Shown: positions 23,290 through 31,663, counted from the stretch's first letter. The stretch: DNA of 64,000 bases from Oscillospiraceae bacterium (GCA_031280965.1 JAITFZ010000013.1:1-64000), one strand, 5' to 3'. Made by a program: numbers and translations. The notes: generated from the letters alone by a model not told the origin.

Positions 23290-23751
23290 TTAAAAATCCA
23301 AGTTAATTTTAAGGCAGTTTTTTACGCCGATGATAACGAGTTCTGTGTCTGTTTTGAGTGAAATCTGATTTGTTTCGGGCTCGTAGGCTTCAAGCGTGCC
23401 GTAAATAACGCCGGTTTTCCCTTTATCGGCGCGCTTCATAACGCGCAACGCCTTTCCGATACTCTGACCGAAATGCTCGGGACGGCGCAGTCTTCGAGTT
23501 AAACCGGGCGAACCGACTTCGAGAATATCCACATGCTGAATGAATTCCTGCTTATCCATAAGCGCGTTAAGCGGCGCGGTCATAAGCGCACATTCCTCAT
23601 CATTTATACCGTCGCCGCCGCCATCCTTGTCGAAAAGAATCCGCAGATAACTCATTGCGCCTTCTTTTTCAAAGATTACATCCCAAAGCACGAAGCCGGC
23701 TTCTGTAAGCAACGGCTCGGCTAAAGCGCGGGCTTTTTCTTCAATAATCAT
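23290..23751 (-). CDS. rimP: Ribosome maturation factor RimP
   Basis: RimP acts in 30S maturation. The open frame begins at 23808, but I choose the ATG at 23751 (MIIEEKARALAEPLL). It has GGGGA at 7 nt upstream, matches the family length (153 residues), and the longer version would run through the leader hairpin. LILFDKDG-like YLRILFDKDGGDGI and YILEVGSPGLTRRLRRPEHFGQSIG-type segments (here DILEVGSPGLTR) are the family signature. It is the first gene of the operon. Confidence 0.93.
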   Translation of the reverse strand: MIIEEKARALAEPLLTEAGFVLWDVIFEKEGAMSYLRILFDKDGGGDGINDEECALMTAPLNALMDKQEFIQHVDILEVGSPGLTRRLRRPEHFGQSIGKALRVMKRADKGKTGVIYGTLEAYEPETNQISLKTDTELVIIGVKNCLKINLDF

Positions 23752-23793
23752 AAAATATTCCCCGCAGAACGCTCGCGCCCTGCCACAAACATT

Positions 23794-23819
23794 GAAGACT
23801 GAGGTCAACCCCAGTCTTC
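23794..23819 (-). promoter_or_regulatory. Leader hairpin before rimP
   Basis: The transcript can form GAAGACTG/CAGTCTTC, an 8-bp perfect stem with a 10-nt loop, 43 nt before the rimP start and about 20 nt after the transcription start. There is no T-run, so it is more likely an RNA-stability or regulatory stem than a terminator. Confidence 0.5.
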
Positions 23820-23840
23820 AGCTTACTATTTACTTTGAAC

Positions 23841-23869
23841 AGCATAACACATTTAAAAGAACTTGTCAA
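23841..23869 (-). promoter_or_regulatory. Promoter of the rimP-nusA-infB operon
   Basis: On the minus strand TTGACA (23864-23869), a 17-bp spacer and TATGCT (23841-23846) lie 90 bp upstream of the rimP start. It is the only strong promoter I see for the ten-gene block down to gltX. Confidence 0.85.
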
Positions 23870-23888
23870 TAGGTTTGTGAAAAATATT

Positions 23889-24246
23889 TTAAATACACCT
23901 TCTTGATAGCCATGAATTTATATAGTCGTTATTAATAATTTCGTTCCATGCTGCTTCAAGCTCAATTTCGTTCGCTTCGCCTATAATATTTTTCATTACA
24001 ACGGCTATTCCATGATTATACCAATCACATTCGGGATTTGCAAGGAAAAGCTGATTTAACACCTCAATAATATTAGCCATAAGTTCTTCACGTTCTTCTT
24101 CTGTCATATTTCCGACCTCATTAGCCGACCACGTTATTGACTTAATTTCAAACGTAATAGGGTCTTCTATACTTTTGCTCCGCACCTGCTAAAAATTGAG
24201 CAAATGACAAGACAAACAGCAGAATGAATACCAATGATAATTTGCG
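23889..24246 (-). pseudogene. Decayed paralogue of the adjacent secreted-protein gene
   Basis: At 24185-24246 the sequence repeats, with few changes, the signal-peptide coding region of the gene at 24315-24899 (RKLSLVFILLFVLSFAQFLAGA). The start codon is gone (a base is missing where ATGAAG should be) and no ribosome binding site precedes it. The frame then shifts, so the remaining 98 codons (RSKSIEDPITFEIKS ... SWLSRRCI) are open only from an internal GTG at 24185. The middle (EEREELMANIIEVLNQLFLANPEC) resembles the intact neighbour (ENLRREIVAALMNIEFCNFG). It is a tandem duplicate that lost expression. Confidence 0.65.
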
Positions 24247-24314
24247 TTATTAAGTTTGTTAAGGATTGGTTTTATGAATTTTTCTAAACCTTGACTTATA
24301 AAAAACGAGAATTA

Positions 24315-24899
24315 CTAATGAAACCAATACGCCAAGAAAGGACCATCAGCTATAGCAACTATGCAAACTATATTTGTATGTACTATGCAATTATAATATT
24401 CTAACCAATAAAAGCGACAAAGAGGTGGCGTACCCGGATACGTCATGGCATGATGTTGAACGCAAACGCGTTCCCTCGTATAATAAGGTTTTCCCCCAAT
24501 ACAATTGGAGGAAAAAACAACACTATCTTTGAGAGATTTAACTATATCCATCTCAACGGACACCGGTTCTTCCAATTCTTCTTCTGTTAAGATTCTTTCG
24601 TTGCAACAATTTAACGCATGACCCCCAAAATTGCAAAATTCAATATTCATAAGGGCGGCAACAATTTCACGTCTTAAATTTTCAAATTCAAACCAATCCT
24701 CATCGGAAAAATTTTCAAGCGCCCAATCAGATATATATTCTACAGTTATTGAACCCTCTCCCTCCCCATACTGCATAATTATATTTTCCGAAGCCAAGTC
24801 ATGTTTTCCATCATACACATCGTAGTGTGCGCCTGCCAAAAATTGAGTAAATGACAAGACAAACAGCAGAATGAACACCAATGATAATTTGCGCTTCAT
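24315..24899 (-). CDS. Small secreted protein of unknown function (194 aa)
   Basis: It starts MKRKLSLVFILLFVLSFTQFLAGAHYD, a clear signal peptide with cleavage probably after AGA. The mature part is acidic, then Cys-rich (CNFGGHALNCC, SSNCIGGK, RVCVQHH, CRFYWLEYYNCIVHTNIVCIV), with a hydrophobic tail that could insert into the membrane. A strong promoter and an AAGGAGGA ribosome binding site precede it. I do not recognise the family. A decayed duplicate lies immediately downstream. Confidence 0.65.
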   Translation of the reverse strand: MKRKLSLVFILLFVLSFTQFLAGAHYDVYDGKHDLASENIIMQYGEGEGSITVEYISDWALENFSDEDWFEFENLRREIVAALMNIEFCNFGGHALNCCNERILTEEELEEPVSVEMDIVKSLKDSVVFSSNCIGGKPYYTRERVCVQHHAMTYPGTPPLCRFYWLEYYNCIVHTNIVCIVAIADGPFLAYWFH

Positions 24900-24932
24900 A
24901 GGTTTTGTCCTCCTTAAAATGTGCTTTTTATC

Positions 24933-24961
24933 ATTATATTATAAACGCTATGCTTTGTCAA
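24933..24961 (-). promoter_or_regulatory. Promoter of the secreted-protein gene
   Basis: On the minus strand TTGACA (24956-24961), a 17-bp spacer and TATAAT (24933-24938) lie 33 bp before the ATG at 24899. It is a perfect consensus. Confidence 0.85.
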
Positions 24962-24997
24962 TCCCTGCCAAGCAAAATTTACAATTTGTTAACATTT

Positions 24998-25259
24998 CCG
25001 CAATAAATCACTTCATCCGATTTTCTGCGCAGGAAACTCCCCAAAAATAACATGATGTGATTTATTGCCCGGAAATAAATCAGATGATGTGATTTATTTC
25101 CGGGAGACGGGCAAAAAATAAGCTTATCTGTTTTTGGCGTAAGGGCGGCGTTTCTTGAGGTTTTATGCCGAAATAAATATTGCCATGAACGTGTAATAAA
25201 TTCCATCTGCCGTTATTTCCCTGAAAATAAAAAAATACGATGATGTGATTTAATTCCGT
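24998..25259. repeat. Cluster of short palindromic GATGATGTGATTTATT repeats
   Basis: The 525-bp gap 24900-25424 contains no gene I can support. It holds four copies of a 20-bp unit (consensus GATGATGTGATTTATTNCCGG) at about 25052-25072, 25083-25104 and 25238-25259 on the plus strand and inverted at 24997-25017. Two neighbouring copies form a perfect 15-bp stem with loop GATGATG at 25068-25104 (CCCGGAAATAAATCA arms). I read it as a REP/BIME-like stem-loop repeat family. Confidence 0.7.
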
Positions 25260-25282
25260 TTCGCTTCTTTTCGTCAAAAGAC

Positions 25283-25311
25283 TTGCAAATACGATGAATT
25301 TATGCTATAAT
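25283..25311 (+). promoter_or_regulatory. Promoter upstream of the 191-aa membrane protein gene
   Basis: TTGCAA (25283-25288), a 17-bp spacer and TATAAT (25306-25311) leave a leader of about 105 nt before the GTG start at 25425. Confidence 0.75.
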
Positions 25312-25424
25312 GGAAAAGGTTCGGCACGAAAAGTTTGCGGAACATGCATATATTTACTAAAATAAACATCAGGCTATTATTGCTTTTTACTAAAAGCAAA
25401 TAAATAAAGAGGAGCGAATTTATT

Positions 25425-26000
25425 GTGGACAGTTTTATTGAGCAAATTGTCGTAAAAAAGTCAGAGGCGCGCGACAACCTCAAAAGGGCAGGGATTATGG
25501 CGGGCGGGATGGCGCTGTGCCTTACTTTTGGGACGCTGGCAATGTTGATTTTTGCGCTGTCGATGATTTTTATTTTTCTCTGCTTCGGGACTGTATGGCT
25601 GACATGGTTCTTTATTCAGGGTACTTTTATTGAATACGAGTATATAGTAACCAACAACGAAATGGACATAGATAAAATCATGGCGAGAAAAAAGCGTAAA
25701 CGCCTGATTACCATAAGAATTGATAAAGCCGAGGACTGGGGCGTATATGCCGCGGGGAAAGACACCGACGCACAGGTTACGGTTCAGGCGCATGACTGCG
25801 GTTATACGAATCTGTGGTACATCGTGACACGTCATGAAAAATTCGGAAAGACAGTCGTTTATTTTTCTCCGGGCAGAGCGGTACTTGAGGTAATGAACAA
25901 GCACGTACCTTACGCGCTCAGAAAAAAAGAGCTGAAAGAGCAAGAGAAAGCCGATGAAAATGAAATTGAAACTGAAGAAGCTGTGGAAAATAAAGATTAA
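25425..26000 (+). CDS. Membrane protein, probably DUF6106 family
   Basis: The 191-residue protein starts at a GTG at 25425 (MDSFIEQIVVKKS) with GAGGAG 9 nt upstream. One long or two tightly packed hydrophobic segments at residues 25-65 are followed by FIEYEYIVTNNEMDIDKIMARKKRKRLITI, a PH-like cytoplasmic domain, and a Lys/Glu-rich tail. The layout and the EYEYxxTNxExDIDKI motif are what I remember of the DUF6106 family in clostridia; the assignment is from memory and moderate. Function unknown. The carboxypeptidase-like gene begins about 60 bp downstream. Confidence 0.6.
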   Translation: MDSFIEQIVVKKSEARDNLKRAGIMAGGMALCLTFGTLAMLIFALSMIFIFLCFGTVWLTWFFIQGTFIEYEYIVTNNEMDIDKIMARKKRKRLITIRIDKAEDWGVYAAGKDTDAQVTVQAHDCGYTNLWYIVTRHEKFGKTVVYFSPGRAVLEVMNKHVPYALRKKELKEQEKADENEIETEEAVENKD

Positions 26001-26062
26001 AAAGACAGCGAAAAAAACTATAAAGGGAGGTAAGCCTTATAAAACCGAAAAGACTTCTTATT

Positions 26063-27097
26063 ATGTTGCTTGCAGTTACGTTAATGCTGACGGCGTGCCG
26101 CCCCATATCGGACGTGACGATGCGTCCGGAAGGACAGTCGCCGATTGAAAGCGACCCGAACGAGCCGGACACCCCGCCGCCGGAAGACGATACTAATCCG
26201 ACGGAGGGGAACGAGCCCGATAATCCCGGCAACGGCGGGAGTACGGGCGGCTTTGAAGCGCTGTTCGGGCCGCCGGAAATGAACTCGCCGGCTGTAATCA
26301 ACGCGCCTTTCGGCGCGCTCTATAACCTCAGCGATGATGTTTTTATTTACGGCAAGAGGGTTGACGAACGGGTTTATCCGAGCGGAACAGCAAAGCTTCT
26401 GACGGCGCTTGCGGTTTATGACGCGCTTGATGCCGGCTTTATTTTCACTGTCGGGGATGAAATAGATATGGTCAGCACGGGTTCGGGTGTCGCGGGGCTT
26501 AAAAAAGAACAGCGGCTCGGCATGGAAGCGATTCTGACCGCACTGCTCATTCCGGTAGGGAACGATGCCGCCTATACTGTTTCCATTAACACGGCGCGGG
26601 CGAAGTCCGGCGACCACAGCGCAAGCAACCGTGAACTTAACGATTACTTTCTGCGGCTTATGAACGATTACGCCAAGCAACTCGGCTGTCAGAACAGTAA
26701 CTTCTCGAATCCCGACGGCTTCCACGCAAACGACAATTACTCCACAGTCCGCGACCTTACGATTATTGCGGCGGCAACAACGGGAAATCCTATGATTTCA
26801 GCGATTTGCGGCAAACTCGAGCATGAAGTGGCGTTTGATTCGGGAGAGGTTGCGTCATGGACAAATTCCAACAGCTTCCTGCAACTCGCAAACTGGGACG
26901 TGCGCGGACTGCGGACGGGTTATACCGATGAAAGCGCATTTTCGGCGCAGATTTTAGCTTATGTAGACGGAAAGATGTATATCGCCGTGGTTTCGGGCAG
27001 TCCGACGGCGGTCGCACGCGAGAATGATATTCTTAGACTTTTGCAGTTAGCGAGAGATGGTTATGATGCCGACATAATTAATGTTTTCGACAGTTAA
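26063..27097 (+). CDS. D-alanyl-D-alanine carboxypeptidase-like lipoprotein, active site lost
   Basis: The protein has a lipoprotein signal ending LMLTAC, a Pro/Glu/Asp-rich linker to about residue 60, then a peptidase S11 domain. All three active-site motifs are altered: SxxK reads GTAK (106-111 is PSGTAK), SxN reads VGN (165-167, within VGNDAA) and KTG reads RTG (284-286). A catalytic role is unlikely. The annotated ATG (26063) gives a signal peptide with no positive start. In frame, the ATA at 26039 sits 7 nt after GGGAGG and would give IKPKRLLIMLLAV..., a normal lipoprotein signal, so a rare AUA start is possible. The homologous gene at 52260 keeps the nucleophile. Confidence 0.8.
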   Translation: MLLAVTLMLTACRPISDVTMRPEGQSPIESDPNEPDTPPPEDDTNPTEGNEPDNPGNGGSTGGFEALFGPPEMNSPAVINAPFGALYNLSDDVFIYGKRVDERVYPSGTAKLLTALAVYDALDAGFIFTVGDEIDMVSTGSGVAGLKKEQRLGMEAILTALLIPVGNDAAYTVSINTARAKSGDHSASNRELNDYFLRLMNDYAKQLGCQNSNFSNPDGFHANDNYSTVRDLTIIAAATTGNPMISAICGKLEHEVAFDSGEVASWTNSNSFLQLANWDVRGLRTGYTDESAFSAQILAYVDGKMYIAVVSGSPTAVARENDILRLLQLARDGYDADIINVFDS

Positions 27098-27161
27098 GGC
27101 GCAGGGGCGGATGATAATCCGCCTTTAAATTTTCAGGAAAATTTCATAAATCTTCCACCTC

Positions 27162-27190
27162 TTGAATTTAAAAAGGATTTATGATATACT
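27162..27190 (+). promoter_or_regulatory. Promoter of the PBP1A gene
   Basis: TTGAAT (27162-27167), a 17-bp spacer and TATACT (27185-27190), 36 bp before the ATG at 27227. Confidence 0.75.
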
Positions 27191-27226
27191 ATGTAGTAAC
27201 AGACATAAACAATATAAGGTGATAAC

Positions 27227-29722
27227 ATGAAAAAAGATATAAAGTACATTGACTTAAACGGCGCGGCAGAGCCTGAAATTTCAGGGGAAAGCCGCGAACG
27301 GAGCGAAACGAACCGTCCGAAAAGTTCCCGCCCTAAAAAGAAGCCGCTTAAAAAAGGAAAGCTTACTGTTTCTCAGAAAGCGGGAAGCGTAATGGCGGTA
27401 GTGGGGACTACGTTCCTGACCATGCTTTTGATTGCGATTATTACTGTTTGTATCGTAGCGGTGGCGCTTACTGTTTATATTATGCAGTTCGCGGAGAATT
27501 CTTTCGACATAGACCTCAAGGCGGCGGAGTTGAATTTCACGACCTCAATAAAAGCTTTTGACCCTGACGCAGGCGAAGACGACGAGGGCGAATGGGTTGT
27601 CATCAAGATGATTTCAGGCGACGAGAACCGTATTTGGATTGACATCGGCGAAATGCCGCAGCATCTTATAGACGCGGTGATTGCGAACGAAGACCACCGC
27701 TTCTTTGAGCATGAGGGCGTGGACTGGTTCGGGACGATGGGCGTTATTTTGCGCGAGATGTTCTCGGACGAAGACACAAGGGGCGCTTCGACAATTACCC
27801 AGCAATTAGTAAAGAACGTTACGGGCGATGACAGGGTTAACGCAGGGCGCAAACTCCGCGAGATTTTCCGTGCGCTCAGCCTTGAGCAAAGATATACCAA
27901 GCTTGATATTCTCGAAAGCTATCTCAACCGCATAGGGTTCGGCGGAACCTCCTGCGGTGTGCAGTCGGCGGCGTGGTATTATTTCGACAAGGATGTGCGG
28001 GATGTTACAATCGCCGAAGCCGCGCTTATGGCGGGCGTAATCCCTTCGCCGCATAATTGGAACCCGTACATTAATTCAAGAGCGGCAAGAATCCGTCAGG
28101 AATACGCGCTGGAGCAAATGTACAGCCACGGCTTCATCAGCACTGCCGAATATGAGCAGGCGCTCGCCGAGGAACTGCGCTTCCGCAGACCTGTTGCGGG
28201 CGACTACTTCGGCTATATTGACGAACGTTACAACGAGTGGGCGGGGCTTTTCGGTGACGGCGATGAAGCCAACCTTTATTTTGAAGATACGCCGTGGGAA
28301 GACCTGCTTCCTATTGCATACAAGTGGAACGGGGACTATGAAGTTACGCAGAACTGGTACACAGACGCGCTGATTTGGCAGGTTTCGGAGCATTTGTCGC
28401 AGCAGCGCGGGATAGACCGCGACAGAGCGCTTGAACTGCTCAGAAGCGGCGGGTTCACGATTTATTCAAACGAAAACATTAAAATGCAGGCGAAATTAGA
28501 AGAGCTTTCGGTTAACCCGAATCTTTTTGTTCAGGGGACGGTAGCCCCGGACACACCGGTGAACGAACTCCTTCAGGGCGCGTTTGTAGTGATGGACTAC
28601 AGCGGCAGGGTCAGGGCGTTAATCGGCGGATTCGGTGAAAAGCCGGGCGACAACTGCTTCAACCGCGCCGTACAATCAATAAGGGCAATCGGCTCAACAA
28701 CTAAACCTATTTCGGTTTACGCCCCCGCGATTGACATGAACGCGATAACCTATTCCACCTACACCAAAGACGCTTCGGGGGAAATCAGAGCCAACCCCAA
28801 CGACCCGGATTCCCCGCGTGAAATATGGCCGTTTAACTGGGGAAGCCCCGTATCTGTACCGGGCTCAAACCGCCACTTCCCCACATGGTATTCAATTCAA
28901 AAATCACTGAACACTATTTCGGTGAGGACGCTTTCAAAAATCGGGTTTCAGGCTTCGTATTCCATGATGGTGGATAAGCTCGGCTTCACCGACATAGACA
29001 GCACTATGGATATGAACTGGTCGCCGCTCGCGCTCGGCGCGCTCACCCACGGCGCAAAGCTTCATGAACTTACGGCGGCTTACGCGATTTTCGGGAACAG
29101 CGGACTGTATTATGAGCCGTACCTGTATGACCGTGTGGTTGATAATAACGGCAGGATTATACTTGAACAAAACCTCACCGGAACGCAGGCGATTGAAAAA
29201 GACTCGGCGTGGGTGATGAACCGTATGCTTTTAAAAGTAGTGACAGACCCTGCGGGTTCGGGGCGTTTTTCGGCAATTGACAACATAGAAGTAATCGGTA
29301 AAACGGGGACGTCCAACGACATGAAAAACCTGCTTTACTGCGCCATGACCCCCGAATACGTGGCTTCTTACAGAATCGGATACGACCAGCACATGGAAAT
29401 GGAAAATTTTGTGAGCGGCAGAGGCTGGCGTTCGCCGGCGCAGGTTTGGGGGGATATCATGAGGGAACTCGTGGATAATTCGGTGCCGCAGAGTTTCACG
29501 CCGGACAGCACGGTTTTAGAACTGCCTTATTGCTGGGATACGGGTATGCTCGCCATACCGGGAAGATGCCCGAGTACTGAAATCGGATATTACCGGACAT
29601 CGAATTTACCGTCGAGCTGTAACGCGGCTTCGCATCAGGGCGCAACCACGGGAGCCACGAGAGGTCCCGCGTACTGGGCGATTCACGGCGACCCGGACAA
29701 TGTCAGACCGCAATACAACTAA
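27227..29722 (+). CDS. Class A penicillin-binding protein (transglycosylase/transpeptidase)
   Basis: The 831-residue bifunctional enzyme polymerises and cross-links peptidoglycan. A basic cytoplasmic start (RPKKKPLKKGK) is followed by one membrane anchor (about 50-85). The GT51 domain carries ANEDHRFFEHEGVDWFG, ASTITQQLVKN and RKLREIFRALSLEQRYTKLDILESYLN. The transpeptidase domain has SxxK in GSTTKP, SxN in SLNTISVR and KTG in IGKTGTSND. The ending is a short Cys/Ser-rich tail rather than a long extension. The ribosome binding site is AAGGTGATAAC. Confidence 0.95.
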   Translation: MKKDIKYIDLNGAAEPEISGESRERSETNRPKSSRPKKKPLKKGKLTVSQKAGSVMAVVGTTFLTMLLIAIITVCIVAVALTVYIMQFAENSFDIDLKAAELNFTTSIKAFDPDAGEDDEGEWVVIKMISGDENRIWIDIGEMPQHLIDAVIANEDHRFFEHEGVDWFGTMGVILREMFSDEDTRGASTITQQLVKNVTGDDRVNAGRKLREIFRALSLEQRYTKLDILESYLNRIGFGGTSCGVQSAAWYYFDKDVRDVTIAEAALMAGVIPSPHNWNPYINSRAARIRQEYALEQMYSHGFISTAEYEQALAEELRFRRPVAGDYFGYIDERYNEWAGLFGDGDEANLYFEDTPWEDLLPIAYKWNGDYEVTQNWYTDALIWQVSEHLSQQRGIDRDRALELLRSGGFTIYSNENIKMQAKLEELSVNPNLFVQGTVAPDTPVNELLQGAFVVMDYSGRVRALIGGFGEKPGDNCFNRAVQSIRAIGSTTKPISVYAPAIDMNAITYSTYTKDASGEIRANPNDPDSPREIWPFNWGSPVSVPGSNRHFPTWYSIQKSLNTISVRTLSKIGFQASYSMMVDKLGFTDIDSTMDMNWSPLALGALTHGAKLHELTAAYAIFGNSGLYYEPYLYDRVVDNNGRIILEQNLTGTQAIEKDSAWVMNRMLLKVVTDPAGSGRFSAIDNIEVIGKTGTSNDMKNLLYCAMTPEYVASYRIGYDQHMEMENFVSGRGWRSPAQVWGDIMRELVDNSVPQSFTPDSTVLELPYCWDTGMLAIPGRCPSTEIGYYRTSNLPSSCNAASHQGATTGATRGPAYWAIHGDPDNVRPQYN

Positions 29723-29751
29723 CAACGAATAAGGAACAATGAATAAATAAA

Positions 29752-29777
29752 AATTACCGCAAAGCGGCTCTGTAATT
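29752..29777 (+). terminator. Weak hairpin after PBP1A gene
   Basis: AATTAC...GTAATT encloses a CGC/GCG inner stem and is followed by TATTATTTATT. It is a plausible but weak terminator between the PBP1A gene and the methyltransferase gene. Confidence 0.35.
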
Positions 29778-29798
29778 ATTATTTATTAACTGCCGACT

Positions 29799-30989
29799 AT
29801 GATAAATATGATAAAAATGACTGCGCCGTGTCACTTCGGCTTAGAAAAAACATTAGCTTTTGAAATAAGGCGGGCGGGCGGCGAGGACGTACAGGTTACG
29901 GACGGGCGCGTCTGCTTTTCGGGAACGCCGCAGACGCTTGTAAATGCAAATATAAGCTGTTCGGCGGCGGAGAGAATCGGCGTGGTTTTAGCGCGCTTCA
30001 AGGCGCTGACTTTCGATGATGTGTTCGACAATATAAAAACGTTGCCTATTGGCGAATTCTTAGAAAAAAACGCGGCTTTCCCGGTCGTTAAAGGGCAGTC
30101 GGTGAACTCGAAGCTTACAAGTATACCCGCGCTTCAGCGCACACTCAAGAAAGCTCTTGTTCAGGCTATGAACAGCTACTATAAAATAAAAACATCCCCT
30201 TCGGAAAGGGGTATTGTTTCCGCGCTCCCCGAAACGGGAGCGCTTTTCCCTGTGCGATTCTTTTTACACAGGGACGAAATGACGGTTTTTTTAGATTCGT
30301 CGGGCGAAGGGCTTCACAAACGCGGCTACCGCGAAAAAGCGGGCGCGGCGCCGATTAAGGAAACGTTGGCGGCGGGGATTGCCGACATTGCGAAGGTGAG
30401 GGAAAACGACCTTGTTATTGACCCGTTTTGCGGGAGCGGTACCATGCTGATTGAAGCGGCGTTCAAAGCGCTCGGTATACCGCCTTGCCTGAACAGACGC
30501 TTCGTCGCCGAAAACTGGGGTTTTATTCCTAAAAAACTGTGGAATGAACAGCGGGAATTACTGCGCGCCGGAATTAAAACAAACGCAGAATTTCAGGCTT
30601 TCGGGTACGATAATGACCCCGCTTGTGTTAGGCTCACGCTCGAAAACGCGAGGAAAGCGGGGGTTGAAAAATATATTAAAGTTGAGCGGCGGGAGATTCG
30701 CGATTTTAATTTTCCCGCAAAATCATGCAAGATTATCACTAATCCGCCTTATGCCGAACGAATGCTTGAAAAATCAGACACCGAGCGGATATATCGCGAG
30801 ATGGGCGAACGGCGCGCCGCCGGAAATGCTTCTGCGGATTATAAAAACGAATGGTACATTATTACGTCCGATGAGGAGTTCGAGAAGTTCTTCGGCGAAA
30901 AAGCGGGGAAGAACAGAAAGCTGTATAACGGTATGCTGATGTGCAGGCTTTATATGTACGGAGGAAAACAAGTTTCAAACAAAATATAA
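29799..30989 (+). CDS. THUMP-domain 23S rRNA (guanine-N2) methyltransferase, RlmL/YpsC-like
   Basis: The 396-residue protein has an N-terminal THUMP region (residues 1-160, FGLEKTLAFEIRRAGGEDVQV start) followed by a class I methyltransferase domain. SAM-binding motif I is DPFCGSGTMLIEAA, motif X is HKRGYREKAGAAPIKETLAAGI, and the catalytic N6/N2 methyltransferase motif is NPPYAERM. It is the usual single-domain counterpart of E. coli RlmL. Start is uncertain because three in-frame ATG codons lie within 18 bp and none has a good ribosome binding site. Confidence 0.9.
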   Translation: MINMIKMTAPCHFGLEKTLAFEIRRAGGEDVQVTDGRVCFSGTPQTLVNANISCSAAERIGVVLARFKALTFDDVFDNIKTLPIGEFLEKNAAFPVVKGQSVNSKLTSIPALQRTLKKALVQAMNSYYKIKTSPSERGIVSALPETGALFPVRFFLHRDEMTVFLDSSGEGLHKRGYREKAGAAPIKETLAAGIADIAKVRENDLVIDPFCGSGTMLIEAAFKALGIPPCLNRRFVAENWGFIPKKLWNEQRELLRAGIKTNAEFQAFGYDNDPACVRLTLENARKAGVEKYIKVERREIRDFNFPAKSCKIITNPPYAERMLEKSDTERIYREMGERRAAGNASADYKNEWYIITSDEEFEKFFGEKAGKNRKLYNGMLMCRLYMYGGKQVSNKI

Positions 30990-30991
30990 TT

Positions 30992-31051
30992 GAAACGGGG
31001 AAAATATTGTTTTCATTCCTATATTGGTGAAGAAAGGGCTTTATGAAAACA
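30992..31051 (+). repeat. Leader repeat copy 1, with no gene behind it
   Basis: This 60-bp block matches the leader at 32117-32177 (minus strand) and shares its 3' part with 34391-34421 and 43332-43350. TGTTTTCAT (31008-31016) is complementary to ATGAAAACA (31043-31051) and encloses GGTGAAGAAAGGGC. Here the ATGAAAACA is followed by a stop (MKTG*), so the gene it once served is gone. Confidence 0.6.
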
Positions 31052-31053
31052 GG

Positions 31054-31272
31054 TTAGGCTTTTTCAAGCATTATAAGCGTACCCGCTACCACAAGAATGA
31101 CCGACAAACCGCCAACCAAAACAATTAATCCGCAACCGTTGCATCTGAAAATAGTTTCTATACTGTGCGTAAGAATACAGTCAGGCTGACTGCTGACGGC
31201 ATAAACAACTCCCGCCAACCCTATAATCGCTAAAATTATTCCTCCGGGATTCAGCTTAAACCTATATTTCAT
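31054..31272 (-). CDS. Small two-helix membrane protein (72 aa)
   Basis: I choose the ATG at 31272 (MKYRFKLNPGG), preceded by GGAGAAATATA, over an upstream start at 31293 without such a site. Two hydrophobic segments (IILAIIGLAGVVYAVSS and GLIVLVGGLSVILVVAGTLIM) flank a Cys-containing loop (PDC..., FRCNGCG). It may be exported as a hairpin membrane protein. I recognise no family. It lies divergent to an XRE regulator and between two inverted leader repeats. Confidence 0.5.
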   Translation of the reverse strand: MKYRFKLNPGGIILAIIGLAGVVYAVSSQPDCILTHSIETIFRCNGCGLIVLVGGLSVILVVAGTLIMLEKA

Positions 31273-31321
31273 TATATTTCTCCAAAATAACAAGCATAAT
31301 GCACACTATTAATAATATCAT

Positions 31322-31351
31322 GCTCTATATTAAATAGCAATAGCTCTATAT
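31322..31351. promoter_or_regulatory. Direct repeats GCTCTATAT, candidate XRE operator
   Basis: GCTCTATAT occurs twice at 31322-31330 and 31343-31351, exactly 21 bp (two helical turns) apart, in the divergent gap between the small membrane protein and the XRE gene. It is a candidate binding site for the neighbouring regulator. Confidence 0.45.
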
Positions 31352-31411
31352 GATAAAATGTATTGTTTTAAGTATTTATGTTAAACTTATACAAAAAGGA
31401 GTTGCATAAAT

Positions 31412-31663
31412 ATGTCAAAATCTACAAAAATATCTAAAATAAATGAGTTCAGATACATTCAAATAGGCTTAAACGTTTCCTATTACAGAAAACTTCAAGG
31501 CTATACGCAGGAGGAATTTGCGGAGGTCGCGGACATGAGCCGTTCGCATTTAAGCGCATTGGAAGCGCCTAATATAGTGAGAAGCGTATCAATAGAACTT
31601 TTGTTTAACATTGCCGACGCGCTTAAAATTGAGCCGTACAGGCTGCTTGAATTCAGAAACTAA
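31412..31663 (+). CDS. XRE-family HTH regulator (83 aa)
   Basis: The protein is little more than a helix-turn-helix domain: LGLNVSYYRKLQGYTQEEFAEVADMSRSHLSALEA, then SIELLFNIADALKIEPYRLLEF. It resembles the regulator at 32330-32557 in spacing and ending (LLEFRN and LFEFRE), so the two are paralogues. It has an AAAAGGAG ribosome binding site and is followed by a terminator. A role as repressor of the small accessory islet is an inference. Confidence 0.85.
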   Translation: MSKSTKISKINEFRYIQIGLNVSYYRKLQGYTQEEFAEVADMSRSHLSALEAPNIVRSVSIELLFNIADALKIEPYRLLEFRN

